NCBI GenBank assembly: GCA_037176845.1
Contig: JAYKXP010000256.1
Location: forward strand, 1 to 44,795
Direction of reading: 5' to 3'
Length of the DNA: 44,795 bases
Source of the DNA: Paramarasmius palmivorus
Taxonomy: Eukaryota; Basidiomycota; Agaricomycetes; Agaricales; Marasmiaceae
The translations under genes and the position numbers were made by a program. A model generated the notes under the pieces. It did not search any database. It saw only the letters and a program-made list of their open reading frames with translations, and was not told the origin of the DNA. This document shows positions 1 through 9,969 of the stretch, one piece after another. The number at the start of each line of letters is the position of its first letter. Positions within the stretch are counted from its first letter, which is position 1.

Positions 1-227
1 CGCCCACAAGGAACAATTGAATATCTCCGAGTGATTGTTGAATACATGAGATCCTGTGCTAAAATTTGCTGCGTATCAAGCGCTCTCTGGCTCCAATGTA
101 CACACCCAGGCCAGTTACAGCGTCTTGACCATACCAGCGCGAACTATAATAATGAAGATGATTTTGGATATTTAGAACGGATATTTAGGGAATAGTAGAT
201 TGCGATACGCATACCCGATGTTTTCCA

Positions 228-2282
228 TCAACGCGGGCCAACAACGGATTCATAATCGGGCGGCAGTTCATCTTCGTTCCATAAGTGATTTTTCCCTTGA
301 GATCTGGTGTTGGTGGCCTCCTTTATGTTGAATGGCGAAATATTATGTCCTGACTTGAATTTACGACGGCGGTAGCAGGCTACAGCGAGGAGAATAATCG
401 TTGCCAGAGTAATAAATCCGCCGATGGCACCCCCAATTATTGCTCCTCGGTAGGAATGTTGTGAACCACTAGAAGTGGCTGTCTCGACAGAGGTTGATCC
501 GGTGGGAGACGGCGCTACATTTACATGGTCAGGCAAAACCGTACCAGCGAGTAGCGCGAATATGGCGGTTATTTGATTCCAGGGGATGAATGTGGCAGGT
601 CCTGTCGGAGGAGTCCAGTGCTTGTATATTTCAATATTTGGGGATCGAGCATAATGCAAAACAGCGTTATACTAGCCAAACTCATTGATTACCGTGACCG
701 TTCATATGTAGGATGACGTACTTGCACAGAGACAAAGGTAGACAAGTAGGATCGGAGGTCGTTAGTTTTTGATATTCGTCCGTAGGACCGTATGAAGGCA
801 TTGACAAGGGATCCGCGATCCTCGTGCAGACGAGTGTCACTGAGAATGCCAAACTCATTCACCCAATTTTGCACTGTGGACCCAAGAATCGCCTGTTCGA
901 GTCTTTATCATATTCGCAGGTTCGGAGATCAATAGTCATCTGAAAATACAAGGGGCAGACTCACAGGTCCATAGCATCTGGTGTTTCCCAATTATCTGTG
1001 GCCATCATAAGAGATATACCATCAATCCACCACGCAGTGTTATCTGCAGTGGGCTCGTCGAAGTGAAGATCACAATTCTTCATCACACGAATCGACTGTG
1101 GGTTTCCTGGGTTCGCGCCGCTAAACAAATTAGCCTTCATGAAAGTTATCGTACTCTTCGCGGTATTTGCGTATGTTGTATTGAAAGTTTCCCCAGCGAG
1201 TAACGCAGAAAGGCTGAAGAGGATCTTTTTAAGCGACACGGATATATTCAAGGCACGGTACCCACGCGAGAAATCTCCTAAGCAGTTTGGCTCAGTGTTA
1301 GCAGTAACTTCAATACATATTATGACAGTAGCGTACCCGTTTTGACTCGCGTATATACTACTCGAGTTGTATGCATCCTAAAGGGTGTGGAGAATTCAGC
1401 ATGTAACATGAAAACGGACTTTGAGTCTTACAACCGTGAGCAAACCTCCAACGAATTTGACACCTGTAAGACTTTAATTTAAAACTCAGAGTACAAGGAG
1501 ATCAGTAACGAACTGTCTTTGGAGCCCAGTGAGCACATTGACCAAATATCCGGGTTTTGATCTGAGATAACAAACATGTTTGCCGTATTCCACGCTTCCT
1601 CCGCCCATTGTAGGAAGGTATCATTTTTGTAGGCGAGGTATGCATGAAAGACTGCATAACCGTATTGGCTTTTGTTCATCTGACCGTTAGCATCTCTTGC
1701 GGAAGACATCAATGATGATCTTACATGCTGATCTGCAATTACCTCATTGCTGGTACAATAATCCAAGCTGAAAGCGTACAATATCACGCACACCCACTGT
1801 ATTCTTAATGTCTTGTCTTAGTAAATCATAATCAGATTCTGGATAGAATTGAAAAAGTAGCAGCGTACTGGGACTCTTCGAAAGGGAAGTTTCCAGTACC
1901 GACTTCGCCCCGCGAACTGAAGAATTGTCCAACATGGCCCTTGTATGTGGTCTGATTGGTGAAGAGGTCAAATAGACAAAGCTCTAGGTGTAGTGTGATG
2001 GATGCCTGGAGACAAAAAGGCCCTGCTATTGAGCAGTATGTAAGATTATGGTCGAGTTGCTTGATGGAAACATCAATTGCAGAGGCTGCCAAGGGGACAC
2101 GCGAGGCCACTGGCATGGTAATCGTTGAATTCTAGTTTATTGAAGTAAGAAATTTGCGATATGGAAGGTGATTCGTGCGTGAGACGAACCTGCCACGTCG
2201 AAGGCGGAACCAGATATTGTGCGATCCCATGGTCAAGAAGTAAGATAACGACAGGAATGAGCGTGCGGAGAAAGGTTGGCAT
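228..2282 (-). CDS. GH76-like glycoside hydrolase family protein, multi-exon, with C-terminal membrane anchor
   Basis: The start at 2282 opens with a signal peptide (MPTFLRTLIPVVILLLDHG..). The first exon ends at TGGCAG|GT (2190). The second starts at 2131 in phase and reads NSTITMPVASRV..ASAIDVSIKQLDHN. Later coding blocks lie at about 1560-1760 (YGYAVFHAYLAYKNDTFLQWAEEAWNTA, given in part), 961-1240 (FSLSALLAG..YANTAKSTITFMKANLF, then DNTAWWIDGISLM), 700-870 (LVNAFIRSYGRI..LRSYLSTFVSVQ) and 228-650 (EIYKHWTPPTG..NQITAIFALLAG). The last block carries one membrane helix (GAIIGGAIGGFITLATIILL) and a basic cytoplasmic tail. This order of blocks follows basidiomycete proteins annotated as GH76 (alpha-1,6-mannanase-like, cell-wall remodelling). 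The usual WxYNSG-type block reads TAWWIDG, and I see no clear catalytic Asp pair, so activity is uncertain. Exact inner junctions are not fully resolved; frame or domain decay is possible. Confidence 0.55.
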
Positions 2283-3552
2283 TCCGTCGAATTAGAGGTT
2301 ATGTCCTAGGAAGTTGATGTGTATTTTGGTAAGAATGCTACAAAATTTCAATGCTGATCGTGGCTCGTCCAGAGCGGATATGGGAGAATGCGCAAGCCTT
2401 GGATTTCGAGACAACATCTAAAAACCTTTCTTTATTAGTTTTTGAGCGATTCAGAAGTATTGCATACCATTGACGTGCAGTGCTTGATGTCAAGCTTGAT
2501 TATCAGGAATGCGAAGCTGAACACTGCCCACCCAGCATTAATTAACATGAATTGCCTAGAACATACCAGAGTGTCAATGTCTTTGTAGTGGACGACAACA
2601 ACGGCTGCAGCAACGTCACGGTTCCTTTCGAGCCTCCTGCAGCGTATCCGTGTATCAAGCTCTTGCCTTGAGACACAGTTGCGCAGAAGCCCGGAGAGTG
2701 GAACTACACTGATCATATAGTGAACTTTCAGAACAAGAACAAGAAGGCATAAGTAATGCGATCTGCTTCGCAAGTAATTGAGATGGTAGACAGCTCTCAT
2801 GAACTATCCGACATGATCTATGATTGTAAAATAGAAAATGAAGGATATCTGCCCCCGAAAATGCAGAACGTCATTCCATGAAACACTTTGACTATGGATA
2901 GGAAACATAGAGACTCATGGATACCGTGTTCAATAGCGATTCAAGACCTAAGTATCTTCGGTATCCTGTGGTAAATTTGGCCTAGATAAGTGAAAGACGT
3001 ACTTTGATAATAGATCCCAGTCTGTGGTGTATTTTTCAGTGCTCAGTTAGGAGAGATATACTCTCAACGAGCCGGTGTACTGATGGTGTCTTCCTTGTCT
3101 AAAGAGAGCCCAAAGCGCACAAATGAAGAATTTACGTACTTTAGATACCCAGTGATACGTTTCTCCACGTACTGCTCAAGTCACCATTGGTTACGAAGAG
3201 CATGCTTTGAAGATATCACTTGATGACCTCGATTGGTCATCATACTGCGCGCTGAGCATTTCATCGGAATTGGAGATGTTTGAATCAAAGGGTTGTCTGC
3301 TTGTGGAAGCGATGATGAAGGCTTGCTTACGGGCTGTCTGCCACAGACGGAGAGAATGTCCGAGTCGAGGGACTGGATACTGCAAGGATACTGAGCCTGA
3401 GGAAACTCTGAAATTTCGACTTTTCAATTTGTTTAATCCCTCTGTTAGGAAAGCCAAGCAACACATCATTATTGAGTGATTTGAACATGCAAGTATTCCA
3501 ACCGTAAATTCCAAACAAGAGGTATACTTGAACAAGCGCGGTGGTATATATG
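2283..3552. other. No confident gene
   Basis: Open frames here (for example 2435-2800 on the minus strand) show no domain I recognise, no convincing start or splice context and no repeat of the F-box type. The part next to 3553 is the sequence downstream of the F-box relic. Confidence 0.4.
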
Positions 3553-3981
3553 TCATTTTTGGGTGCGAGAAGCATACGAAGGCACAGAGAACATACTATA
3601 CCGTATTTCCAGGTGCACTGACCGGATACGATGTCCTTGAGAGTTAACGAAGCGATACCTAAACATCTTCTCGAGAGACCCCTTCTCGAGTTGATATTCC
3701 TCGAATCTCAACTTCAGTCTTTCCAACTCCGGAACGATGTCTCCACGACTTGACCCTTCCAACACGGCGTTCAACGCAGGCTGCGTATTGGGAATGATGT
3801 TGGCTTTATCGTGAATGTCCAGCATTTGGAGCTTGGGCATATTATTCAGCAGGGTCAGTAGTTGCTTTTACCCGACTTTTACCACGCCGACAAGAAGAAA
3901 TATATCGGCAAGGATCTCTGGCGGTAGAGAAATGATCTGAGTAGATCTGATGGCGGGATGTTGAGACTCCGGCTGTTTCAT
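3553..3981 (-). pseudogene. F-box/LRR-type relic with its middle deleted
   Basis: From ATG at 3981 the frame reads a canonical F-box start (STQIISLPPEILADIFLLVG), then VVKVG and a TAA stop. In the same frame it then reads KQLLTLLNNMPKLQMLDI and VPELERLKLRF..LEKMFRYR..IRSVHLEIR. These match the start and the C-terminal LRR part of the intact F-box proteins in this window (compare LLFLNKMPNVVALDI and VVPKLKDLRLE in the gene at 7811-9382). About 300 residues of the family are missing between the two parts. The deletion kept the frame, and a stop sits at or near the junction. The tail also leaves the family pattern after LEIR. An upstream GTATGT donor near 4050 and the shared promoter module remain. 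I read it as a dead paralogue; a short F-box-only peptide could still be made. Confidence 0.75.
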
Positions 3982-4073
3982 GATTCCCAATGTCCTTGAA
4001 AACCCTTGACTTAATTGATTCTGTTCCTGAAATACTGAAGAAAAACATACGGTTCAATTTCGATTCGACTCGA

Positions 4074-4175
4074 TCTAACGATGATGGGGGTAGCAGTCCA
4101 AGAAGCAGAGGGAAAGGATCAAATTACGTCAAGCGCCCTGGGCGCTTGAATTAAGAAGGTTGCCACGTGGTTATC
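4074..4175 (-). promoter_or_regulatory. Upstream module of the F-box relic, with a perfect GC-rich dyad
   Basis: Contains the CGATGATGGGGGTAGC box (forward strand) seen upstream of other F-box genes here, then a perfect inverted repeat at 4129-4149 (10-bp arms TCAAGCGCCC / GGGCGCTTGA around one base), and GCCACGTGG at about 4161-4169. The dyad lies where other copies carry GGCGCC. The site lies between the relic (minus) and ERG2 (plus), so it may act on either. Confidence 0.45.
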
Positions 4176-4505
4176 CATTGACCCCGAGTCAGGCGTCGTT
4201 CTTCACTAAGTAGCTTCACTTCACTTTGTACCGGGATGTCAACTTGGTTTCATGTCCAAGGCAAGTCCTGGCACATTCCTCGTTCTGAAAAGACATTGAG
4301 CTCTAACTGCAACCTGCGCAGTGCGGAGGCTGTCGCATAATGCCAAGTTCCAACGCCCAGCCATTGCAATTTGTCATGGGTTGTGATGCAATCCGGTCAC
4401 CGCGGGCCCAATCAAAGTCAGACCATTCAAAAAATCGTTCGATATCTTTTCCTTTTTTTGCTGACTATAAAGTTCACTATCGGCTAGCGGGCACCCCGAC
4501 GCCAA

Positions 4506-5313
4506 ATGACTACCAGCACCAAAAAGCAAGCGAAACAACCGTCGGCGGAATCTTCGACTACAAAATGGATTATCGTCTTCGGTCTCGTTTCTCTGTTCAT
4601 ACAAGGACTAAGATGGTTGGATTCGATCAAGGTGCGTCCCATTCCTCTTACATCTGGATGAAGCTAAGATTGTCTATAGGACCGTTGGTATGTCCTAGAC
4701 CCAAACTTCCTTCACGAACTCGCACAAGAATCCATTGCTGCTTCTCCTAACTCGACTGCTGGCATGATTGACCACATAATCACGAATCTCACCTCTACCT
4801 ACACACCTCAACAAATTCGATTGAACGCCAACACCTCGGAATGGGTATTCAATAACGCCGGCGGAGCAATGGGTGCAATGTATATCATACACGCGTCTAT
4901 TACCGAGTACCTCATCGTCTTTGGAACACCCCTTGGAACGGAAGGGCATTCTGGGCTGCATACCGGCGATGATTACTTCAATATATTGGTTGGGGAGCAG
5001 TGGGCGTTTGCACCGGGAGAATTAGAGAAGAGAGTCTACCCACCAGGATCCGTCAATCATCTACCAAGGGGAAAGACGATACAGTACAAGATGCACGAGG
5101 GGTGCTTTGCGCTGGAGTATGTGCGAGGTGAGCATAGTCTGAGATTCGCATGCTTTCCTGCCTCTAATGACCATTGTAGGATGGATACCGCCAATGCTAC
5201 CATTCGGATTTGCTGATACCTTTACCTCGACTCTTGATTATGTATCATTATGGACGACTGTCAAGTGGACGGCGCGGGAGATGATAGGAAATCTACTCGT
5301 CGGAAAGATATAG
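4506..5313 (+). CDS. ERG2: C-8 sterol isomerase (ERG2/emopamil-binding-like, sigma1-receptor family)
   Basis: Three exons: 4506-4631, 4680-5127 and 5180-5313. Introns are 48 and 52 nt with GTGCGT/GTGAGC donors and TATAG/TGTAG acceptors, giving 235 aa in one frame. The protein starts MTTSTKKQAK and has one N-terminal membrane helix (WIIVFGLVSLFIQGL). It then shows the family blocks EWVFNNAGGAMGAMYIIHAS, TEYLIVFGT, TEGHSGLH..DDYFNILVGEQWAF, YPPGSVNHLPRG and GCFALEYVRGWIPPMLPFGF (the last two straddle the second intron). It ends REMIGNLLVGKI. Fungal ERG2 moves the sterol double bond from C8 to C7 (fecosterol to episterol) in the ER during ergosterol synthesis. The conserved acidic residue of the GTEGHSG and DDYF blocks is present. 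Length and ends fit the family, so it looks complete and functional. Confidence 0.95.
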
Positions 5314-5679
5314 AAGATAGCCTAGACTGCAATACCAAAATACTATCTTCCAACCTACTTTTCCTGCCGTGATACCATCTCGATGATAAGCCACACTCTC
5401 CATCTCATTATGCCTATCTTCGACGACAAAGCTGCCTGTCTGCCTATCAGACCCTGTTCTTCTCACCTTGTCGCGTCCTTATCGGAGACGTTAGGAGCTG
5501 ATGTGTTTCGGTTACAGATAGACGTCGTCATGTGTTCAAAGCGAACATCTTGTCTTGTGCTTGGACGCTTCTTATCAAGACTCTCCCGCTGTAGATCAAG
5601 GGAAGTCGGTTACTTTGTAAGGAGATTCGTTGGCGGGTTCTCACCGATGCTTGACTAATACGATCAGCAGGTTTGTGCA
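5314..5679. other. Intergenic: ERG2 3' end and transporter 5' leader
   Basis: No domain-like coding sequence is visible. A possible 5'-leader intron end (CAGCAG at about 5665-5670) lies just before the transporter start. A 91-codon open frame at 5383-5658 has no recognisable feature. Confidence 0.4.
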
Positions 5680-7418
5680 ATGACATACTTAAAGAATCGT
5701 TCCACTAGTCCTATGTTCGTTCATCGCTCCATGTCAGAATCTGAAGCTTTCGACGAAAAGGGCCGTCATGGATTACTTGAAGAGCAAGAGCAAGATCAGG
5801 AGGTGTTCAAAAGAACGAAGGATGGCGTCGACTTTAGGACTGTAGGATGGCCGAGGGCAGCGCTGATTTTCCTAAAAGGTTCATATCATTTTTGCGTTCA
5901 TGGCTTCTTTGGGTGACTAATTCGTCACAACAGTGTTATTCGCAACAGGCGTCCTCAGTATTCCAACGGCAATGGTGGCGCTGGGTGCTGTTGGAGGAGG
6001 TTTGAGTCTGTTCGGATGGGGGCTATTGAATACGTGTGCGTATCTTGACGATTCGGGGATGTGGCCTGATGTGATACTCTCCAGACACTGCTGTCATACT
6101 AGGAGACTTCAGGAACAACCATCCTGGCTGCCATACCATTGTCGACATGGCCGAAATTATAGGCGGACCGGTACTGAAAGAAGTCGTTGGTATAATATAT
6201 AGTGCCGCGTGTGTATATCGTTCATTTCTCCCGATGTTACGGCTCAATTCCGTTTTGTCAGATACGTCTTGTGTGCTGGGTCAGGTATCATCGGTGTATC
6301 TGTCGCTCTTAATGCTCTTTCGTCACACGCAACCTGCACCGTATGGTTTTCCCTCGTCTCAACGGTGTTTGTGATCGTAGCGGCGAGCATACGACGATTC
6401 CACGATTTAGCTTGGTTAACTTGGGTAGGCACGCTCAGCGTTTTTGTTGCTGTTATGACTGTCGTGTGAGTTTTGCCTTGCTCTTTAGATGTTAGGCTGA
6501 CTATAGTACTACTCCCAGGGTGGCAGTAACTCAACTGGATAGACCGGCAGCTGCACCTCAAACCGGACCATTCGAATTGGGTTTTTATGCATTTCCCCCA
6601 CGAGATATTGCGACTTTTGCAAATGGCATGAGCGCTACCTGCACCATATTCATTTCCTCTGCCGGGACATCGGCCTTTCTACCTATCATTGCAGAAATGC
6701 GTCGGCCGAAGGAGTATCGAAAGGCGCTTTACGTGGCGATGGGGAGTGTCACAGCGGCATATGTCGCGGTTAGCCTGGTCGTGTATAGGTGGTGTGGTAT
6801 GTGGGTAGCAAGTCCGAGTTTGGGGGTAAGCAATTGATTCAAATTGATTTCGGCTTAAATTGAGAGGCACCTGTAGAGCGCAGGGCCCGTAATCAAAAAG
6901 GTATCATATGGTATAGGGTTATTCGGACTCGTAGTCAGCGGTTGTTTATATCTTCATGTGAGTGGTCCGACTGCAGATAGGACATTGACTAATCCAGTGC
7001 TTTATTTCAGGTTGCTGCAAAATACGCGTTCGTTCGTATACTCCGAAACTCCCGACATCTACAAGCCAACACAGTAATCCATTGGGGTACTTGGTTGAGT
7101 TGTACGATAATCCTCGGCTTGATCGCGTTTGTGTTGGCATCCGCGATACCTATATTCAACTATTTGATCTCACTCACGGGATCGTTATGCTTCGCTCCTC
7201 TGGCGTTGGTTCTACCAGGGTTCCTTTGGATTCACGATAATGGGCGCTCAAAGGGGCTTGTGATGTATTCCATGCATGTATTGTTGGTTCTTTTGGGTGT
7301 GTTCATATGTGGTGGAGGGACCTATGGTGTAGTATTGCAGATTATACAGGCGTATAGAAATGGAACCATAGGTAGTGCCTTTGAGTGCTCAGATAACTCA
7401 AATTCATTGGGCCATTGA
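5680..7418 (+). CDS. Amino-acid transporter, AAAP/AVT-type (Aa_trans family)
   Basis: Seven exons: 5680-5878, 5934-6035, 6085-6208, 6262-6465, 6519-6825, 6877-6957 and 7011-7418. They give 1425 nt and 474 aa without a break. The cytoplasmic N-terminus is acidic (SESEAFDEKGRHGLLEEQEQ). Then follow the hallmark first helices (AALIFLKVLFATGVLSIPTA, ALGAVGGGLSLFGWGLLNTY, TAVILGDF), the VDMAEIIGG block, IIYSAAYVLCAGSGIIGVSV, and about eleven hydrophobic segments in all, ending LLVLLGVFICGGGTYGVV. Family members move neutral amino acids across the plasma or vacuolar membrane with protons. The substrate cannot be read from the sequence. The start could also be the in-frame ATG at 5713 or 5731 (MSESEAF). 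ERG2 lies just upstream on the same strand, with no sign of a functional link. Confidence 0.9.
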
Positions 7419-7810
7419 GCTTTACCGCAGAAAAAGCATGCACATGCACGCGTTATCCCCGAATTTGGCGTCTAAGAGTTATGGAGTTTACCAGACGGGT
7501 GTGCCTGCTAGGGTATGTTCTCTTTCTGTTGTAAGATGCGACCAATAATTGTAATAGCTCCCTAGACGTGACGTCTAGGTATTATAGCTGAGAGCCTTAT
7601 ATCGCCCAAAACATGGACACTACGAGGTTTTGAAACATGCATGTACAAATACTGGGGCAAAATAAGACTAACGAAGCTAAGGAAACGAGCTGATTTATAT
7701 ACCAACAGTCCGGGTAAACGAGTAACAAGGATCTGATGGTTGTAAGAAACAAGTAGATGTCGAGAAGTTGGCGTAGGGTTTATTATAAAGTTGGCAAATA
7801 ATACCAACAG
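7419..7810. other. Convergent 3' intergenic region
   Basis: Lies between the transporter (plus) and the F-box gene (minus), which converge here. I see no gene, only 3'-UTR-like sequence with TTATAT and AATAATA stretches near 7640-7800. Confidence 0.5.
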
Positions 7811-9382
7811 TTACATGGAGCCTATTACATACGGGAGTATGTCCACCTCTCCGGCCCCAGGGGAATAGGAATCAGATGAGATATGGTGCACGACCCTCAC
7901 CGCAAGACCTTCCCGTCGCAGCTTTCGCAGAACATCACAGTCAACAGGCGGCCTGGGTAGTTGCCTAACCTTCAAATACGCAGACCGCAACCGATGTTCC
8001 TGCGATTCTCTCCTGCGTACAAGCATCTCTTCAAAAACACCATTTTCAAGGAATGAAGAGCAACGTCTCTCTACCGTGTGAGGAGCAATTTCCAATCGCA
8101 AGTCCTTTAACTTCGGGACCACCTGCCTATTGCCCAATTCCTTAAAGATGCGAGAAGTTATAGTCGGCTTCAGACCGAAGTCATGGGTAGTGAGAACACG
8201 AATGTCCAATGCTACGACATTGGGCATCTTGTTGAGAAAGAGCAGCAAATGTTGGTCCTCAAACGACGAATCATCCAAGGAAAATTCCTCGATGCTAGGG
8301 CATCGCGCGACGAAGCAAGCGAATGCATCCACGAAGCTCTGGAAGGAATTTCGGAATGCTTCCATCTGATGTGGAAATACTGCTGTTATGCACCTGAGTG
8401 CGAACGAGAAGCAAGTCAGTGCCGGAAAGGTAAGGAAGTTTACGAGTTCCGTGTAATCGTCGAAATGCGATCGGTACTGCGGTAAAGTGAGGTCCAAACA
8501 CCGCATGCCTGAGTGCGACACGGCTGGAAGACCTTTGTCAAGTGGTCTGGCGACCCAGAGCGCGACTTCCATACACTGGAGTTTTTGGCAAAGGGATAAG
8601 ATGGTAAAGAAATGGGATATTTCAGCCATATCAAATGAGAGGTTGGTGACTTGGGGAATGGGGAACGTGGTCGGCGAGTGCCTCATGACGACTGCTCCAT
8701 GATGGACGCTGACGCTGCGTATCAGCGGCAATTCCGAGAGCTCGTCGAGGGCGGCATACGGATGACCACCAAAGCGCGAGGTCAGGGTAACTTCGGTGAC
8801 ATCGGTGAAGCGGCCGCGAAAATGAGGCAGAAACGAGGACACAAAGGCAGGGTAAACATTGTGATTCAAGACAACGGAGAGACGACGAATGCGATGGGCG
8901 TGTTGGAGAATGAGCATCAACAGGTGGTGACTGGTCGATGCTGATGCGGCGCTGTTATCGTTCGAGGGGGTGATGAGCTCCATGGAATGATCGAGATTGA
9001 AATTAAGGAAGCTGAGTGTAATCGAGAGAGGGCATGACTTTGAACGCTCAAGGTGTGTTTGCACGCGTTCCAGTGTGCCGCAGAAACGGGGTGCGTCTTC
9101 AAGGTCGACGAACATGGCCGCCCAAAGACCTGGTGTGGACAGTGATACATTTCTCCAGTTGCGACATATGGCACCTAGATGAGAGCCCGTTGAATGACAG
9201 TGCATATCATTGGAAGTAGAAGGATGCACAGCGAACTGAGTGTAAATGTCGAATTCCCGATGTTCAAGATGATTCAGGAGAAATATCTCGGAAAGGATCT
9301 CTGGTGGCAGCGCGTTGATGGTTGCTGTGCAGCTAGGTTTCGAGACTGTAGAGTCCTTTGATTGGCTTGGTGGGATATGCAT
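7811..9382 (-). CDS. F-box protein with degenerate LRR C-terminal half (523 aa)
   Basis: One exon from ATG 9382. Residues about 22-92 form the F-box: INALPPEILSEIFLLNHL, a species-typical insert (HSTGSHLG), then AICRNWRNVSLSTPGLWAAM. Next comes the block LERVQTHLERSKSCPLSITL, followed by irregular leucine-rich segments (MRCLDLTLPQ, CPSIEEFSLDD, NKMPNVVALDIRVL, VVPKLKDLRLEI) and the tail VLRKLRREGLAVRVVHH. Proteins of this type are expected to bind Skp1 through the F-box and offer the LRR-like part to substrates in an SCF ubiquitin ligase; the target is unknown. No stop or frameshift interrupts it, so it looks functional. The conserved upstream module lies at about 9425-9490. It is one of at least ten related loci in this window. 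Confidence 0.88.
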   Translation of the reverse strand: MHIPPSQSKDSTVSKPSCTATINALPPEILSEIFLLNHLEHREFDIYTQFAVHPSTSNDMHCHSTGSHLGAICRNWRNVSLSTPGLWAAMFVDLEDAPRFCGTLERVQTHLERSKSCPLSITLSFLNFNLDHSMELITPSNDNSAASASTSHHLLMLILQHAHRIRRLSVVLNHNVYPAFVSSFLPHFRGRFTDVTEVTLTSRFGGHPYAALDELSELPLIRSVSVHHGAVVMRHSPTTFPIPQVTNLSFDMAEISHFFTILSLCQKLQCMEVALWVARPLDKGLPAVSHSGMRCLDLTLPQYRSHFDDYTELVNFLTFPALTCFSFALRCITAVFPHQMEAFRNSFQSFVDAFACFVARCPSIEEFSLDDSSFEDQHLLLFLNKMPNVVALDIRVLTTHDFGLKPTITSRIFKELGNRQVVPKLKDLRLEIAPHTVERRCSSFLENGVFEEMLVRRRESQEHRLRSAYLKVRQLPRPPVDCDVLRKLRREGLAVRVVHHISSDSYSPGAGEVDILPYVIGSM

Positions 9383-9419
9383 GATGGCTCTGTTGGTTGT
9401 TGGTGGCAGGAAAGGTAAG

Positions 9420-9495
9420 GATGTAAGATGGTGATGGCTGTGGTTCAGGAAGCCGCGTCATACTCAAGTCTCACGCTAACGGACATCACATGATT
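9420..9495 (-). promoter_or_regulatory. Conserved upstream module of the F-box gene at 7811-9382
   Basis: Forward strand reads GATGGTGATGGCTGTGGTTCAGGAAG, then a run with GTCATACTCAAGTCTCAC, ACATCACATGAT and ACGCCG. It corresponds to the box, GTCAC, TCATCAGATGA and GGCGCC series upstream of the other F-box genes here, in weaker form. Confidence 0.4.
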
Positions 9496-9578
9496 TACGC
9501 CGTTTTACGTCTTCGCAAGTCGACATCTATCATATTCCCTTCTGAACTCTGAGACAGTGGCCCAGATCAGTTCCAGTC

Positions 9579-9969
9579 ATGCCTCATATGCATGTAGGTA
9601 TCTACAACATCCTGGTCCTTGTATGTCAAGGATACACCATGTCCGAGTCCTATCTGCCAATTCTGCACTCAACTATGCCTGATATTGAAAATGATCACGA
9701 CCTAGAGTGTCTGCCCGTTACCGAGAGCTACTCCTCAGCTCCCCAACAGCTCCCTCGAAATCAAGTACAAATCAGAAGGTATGCCCTGCTAGTAACAGAG
9801 TTCGTATCAGGACATCGATTCTAGTTTCGAGTACAAGACTTTCATCTCGGCGTATGATATCACCATTCAGCCTTTCTACAACCACCAGCGCACCCTAGCC
9901 CCGGAAACAGTCGTGTTCGGAGTTGAGGATTCATACGCCGAGCAGTCCCCGCAACTACGACTTTCATGA
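9579..9969 (+). CDS. Possible small two-exon gene, unknown function (about 114 aa)
   Basis: Exon 1 at 9579-9778 ends AGAAG|GTATGC. Exon 2 at 9825-9969 starts after GATTCTAG. The intron is 46 nt and the join keeps one frame: ..NQVQIRS, then FEYKTFISAYDITIQPFYNH and ..TVVFGVEDSYAEQSPQL. The second exon has a protein-like composition, which is the main support. In-frame ATGs at 9579, 9639 (MSESYLP) and 9675 (MPDIEND) are all possible starts. It is head-to-head with the F-box gene ending at 9382, so its promoter would overlap the F-box upstream region. I recognise no family. Confidence 0.35.

Noticed and set aside
5383..5658. 91-codon frame before the transporter as a gene or first exon
   Set aside because: No domain, and no donor that would join it in frame to the transporter start.
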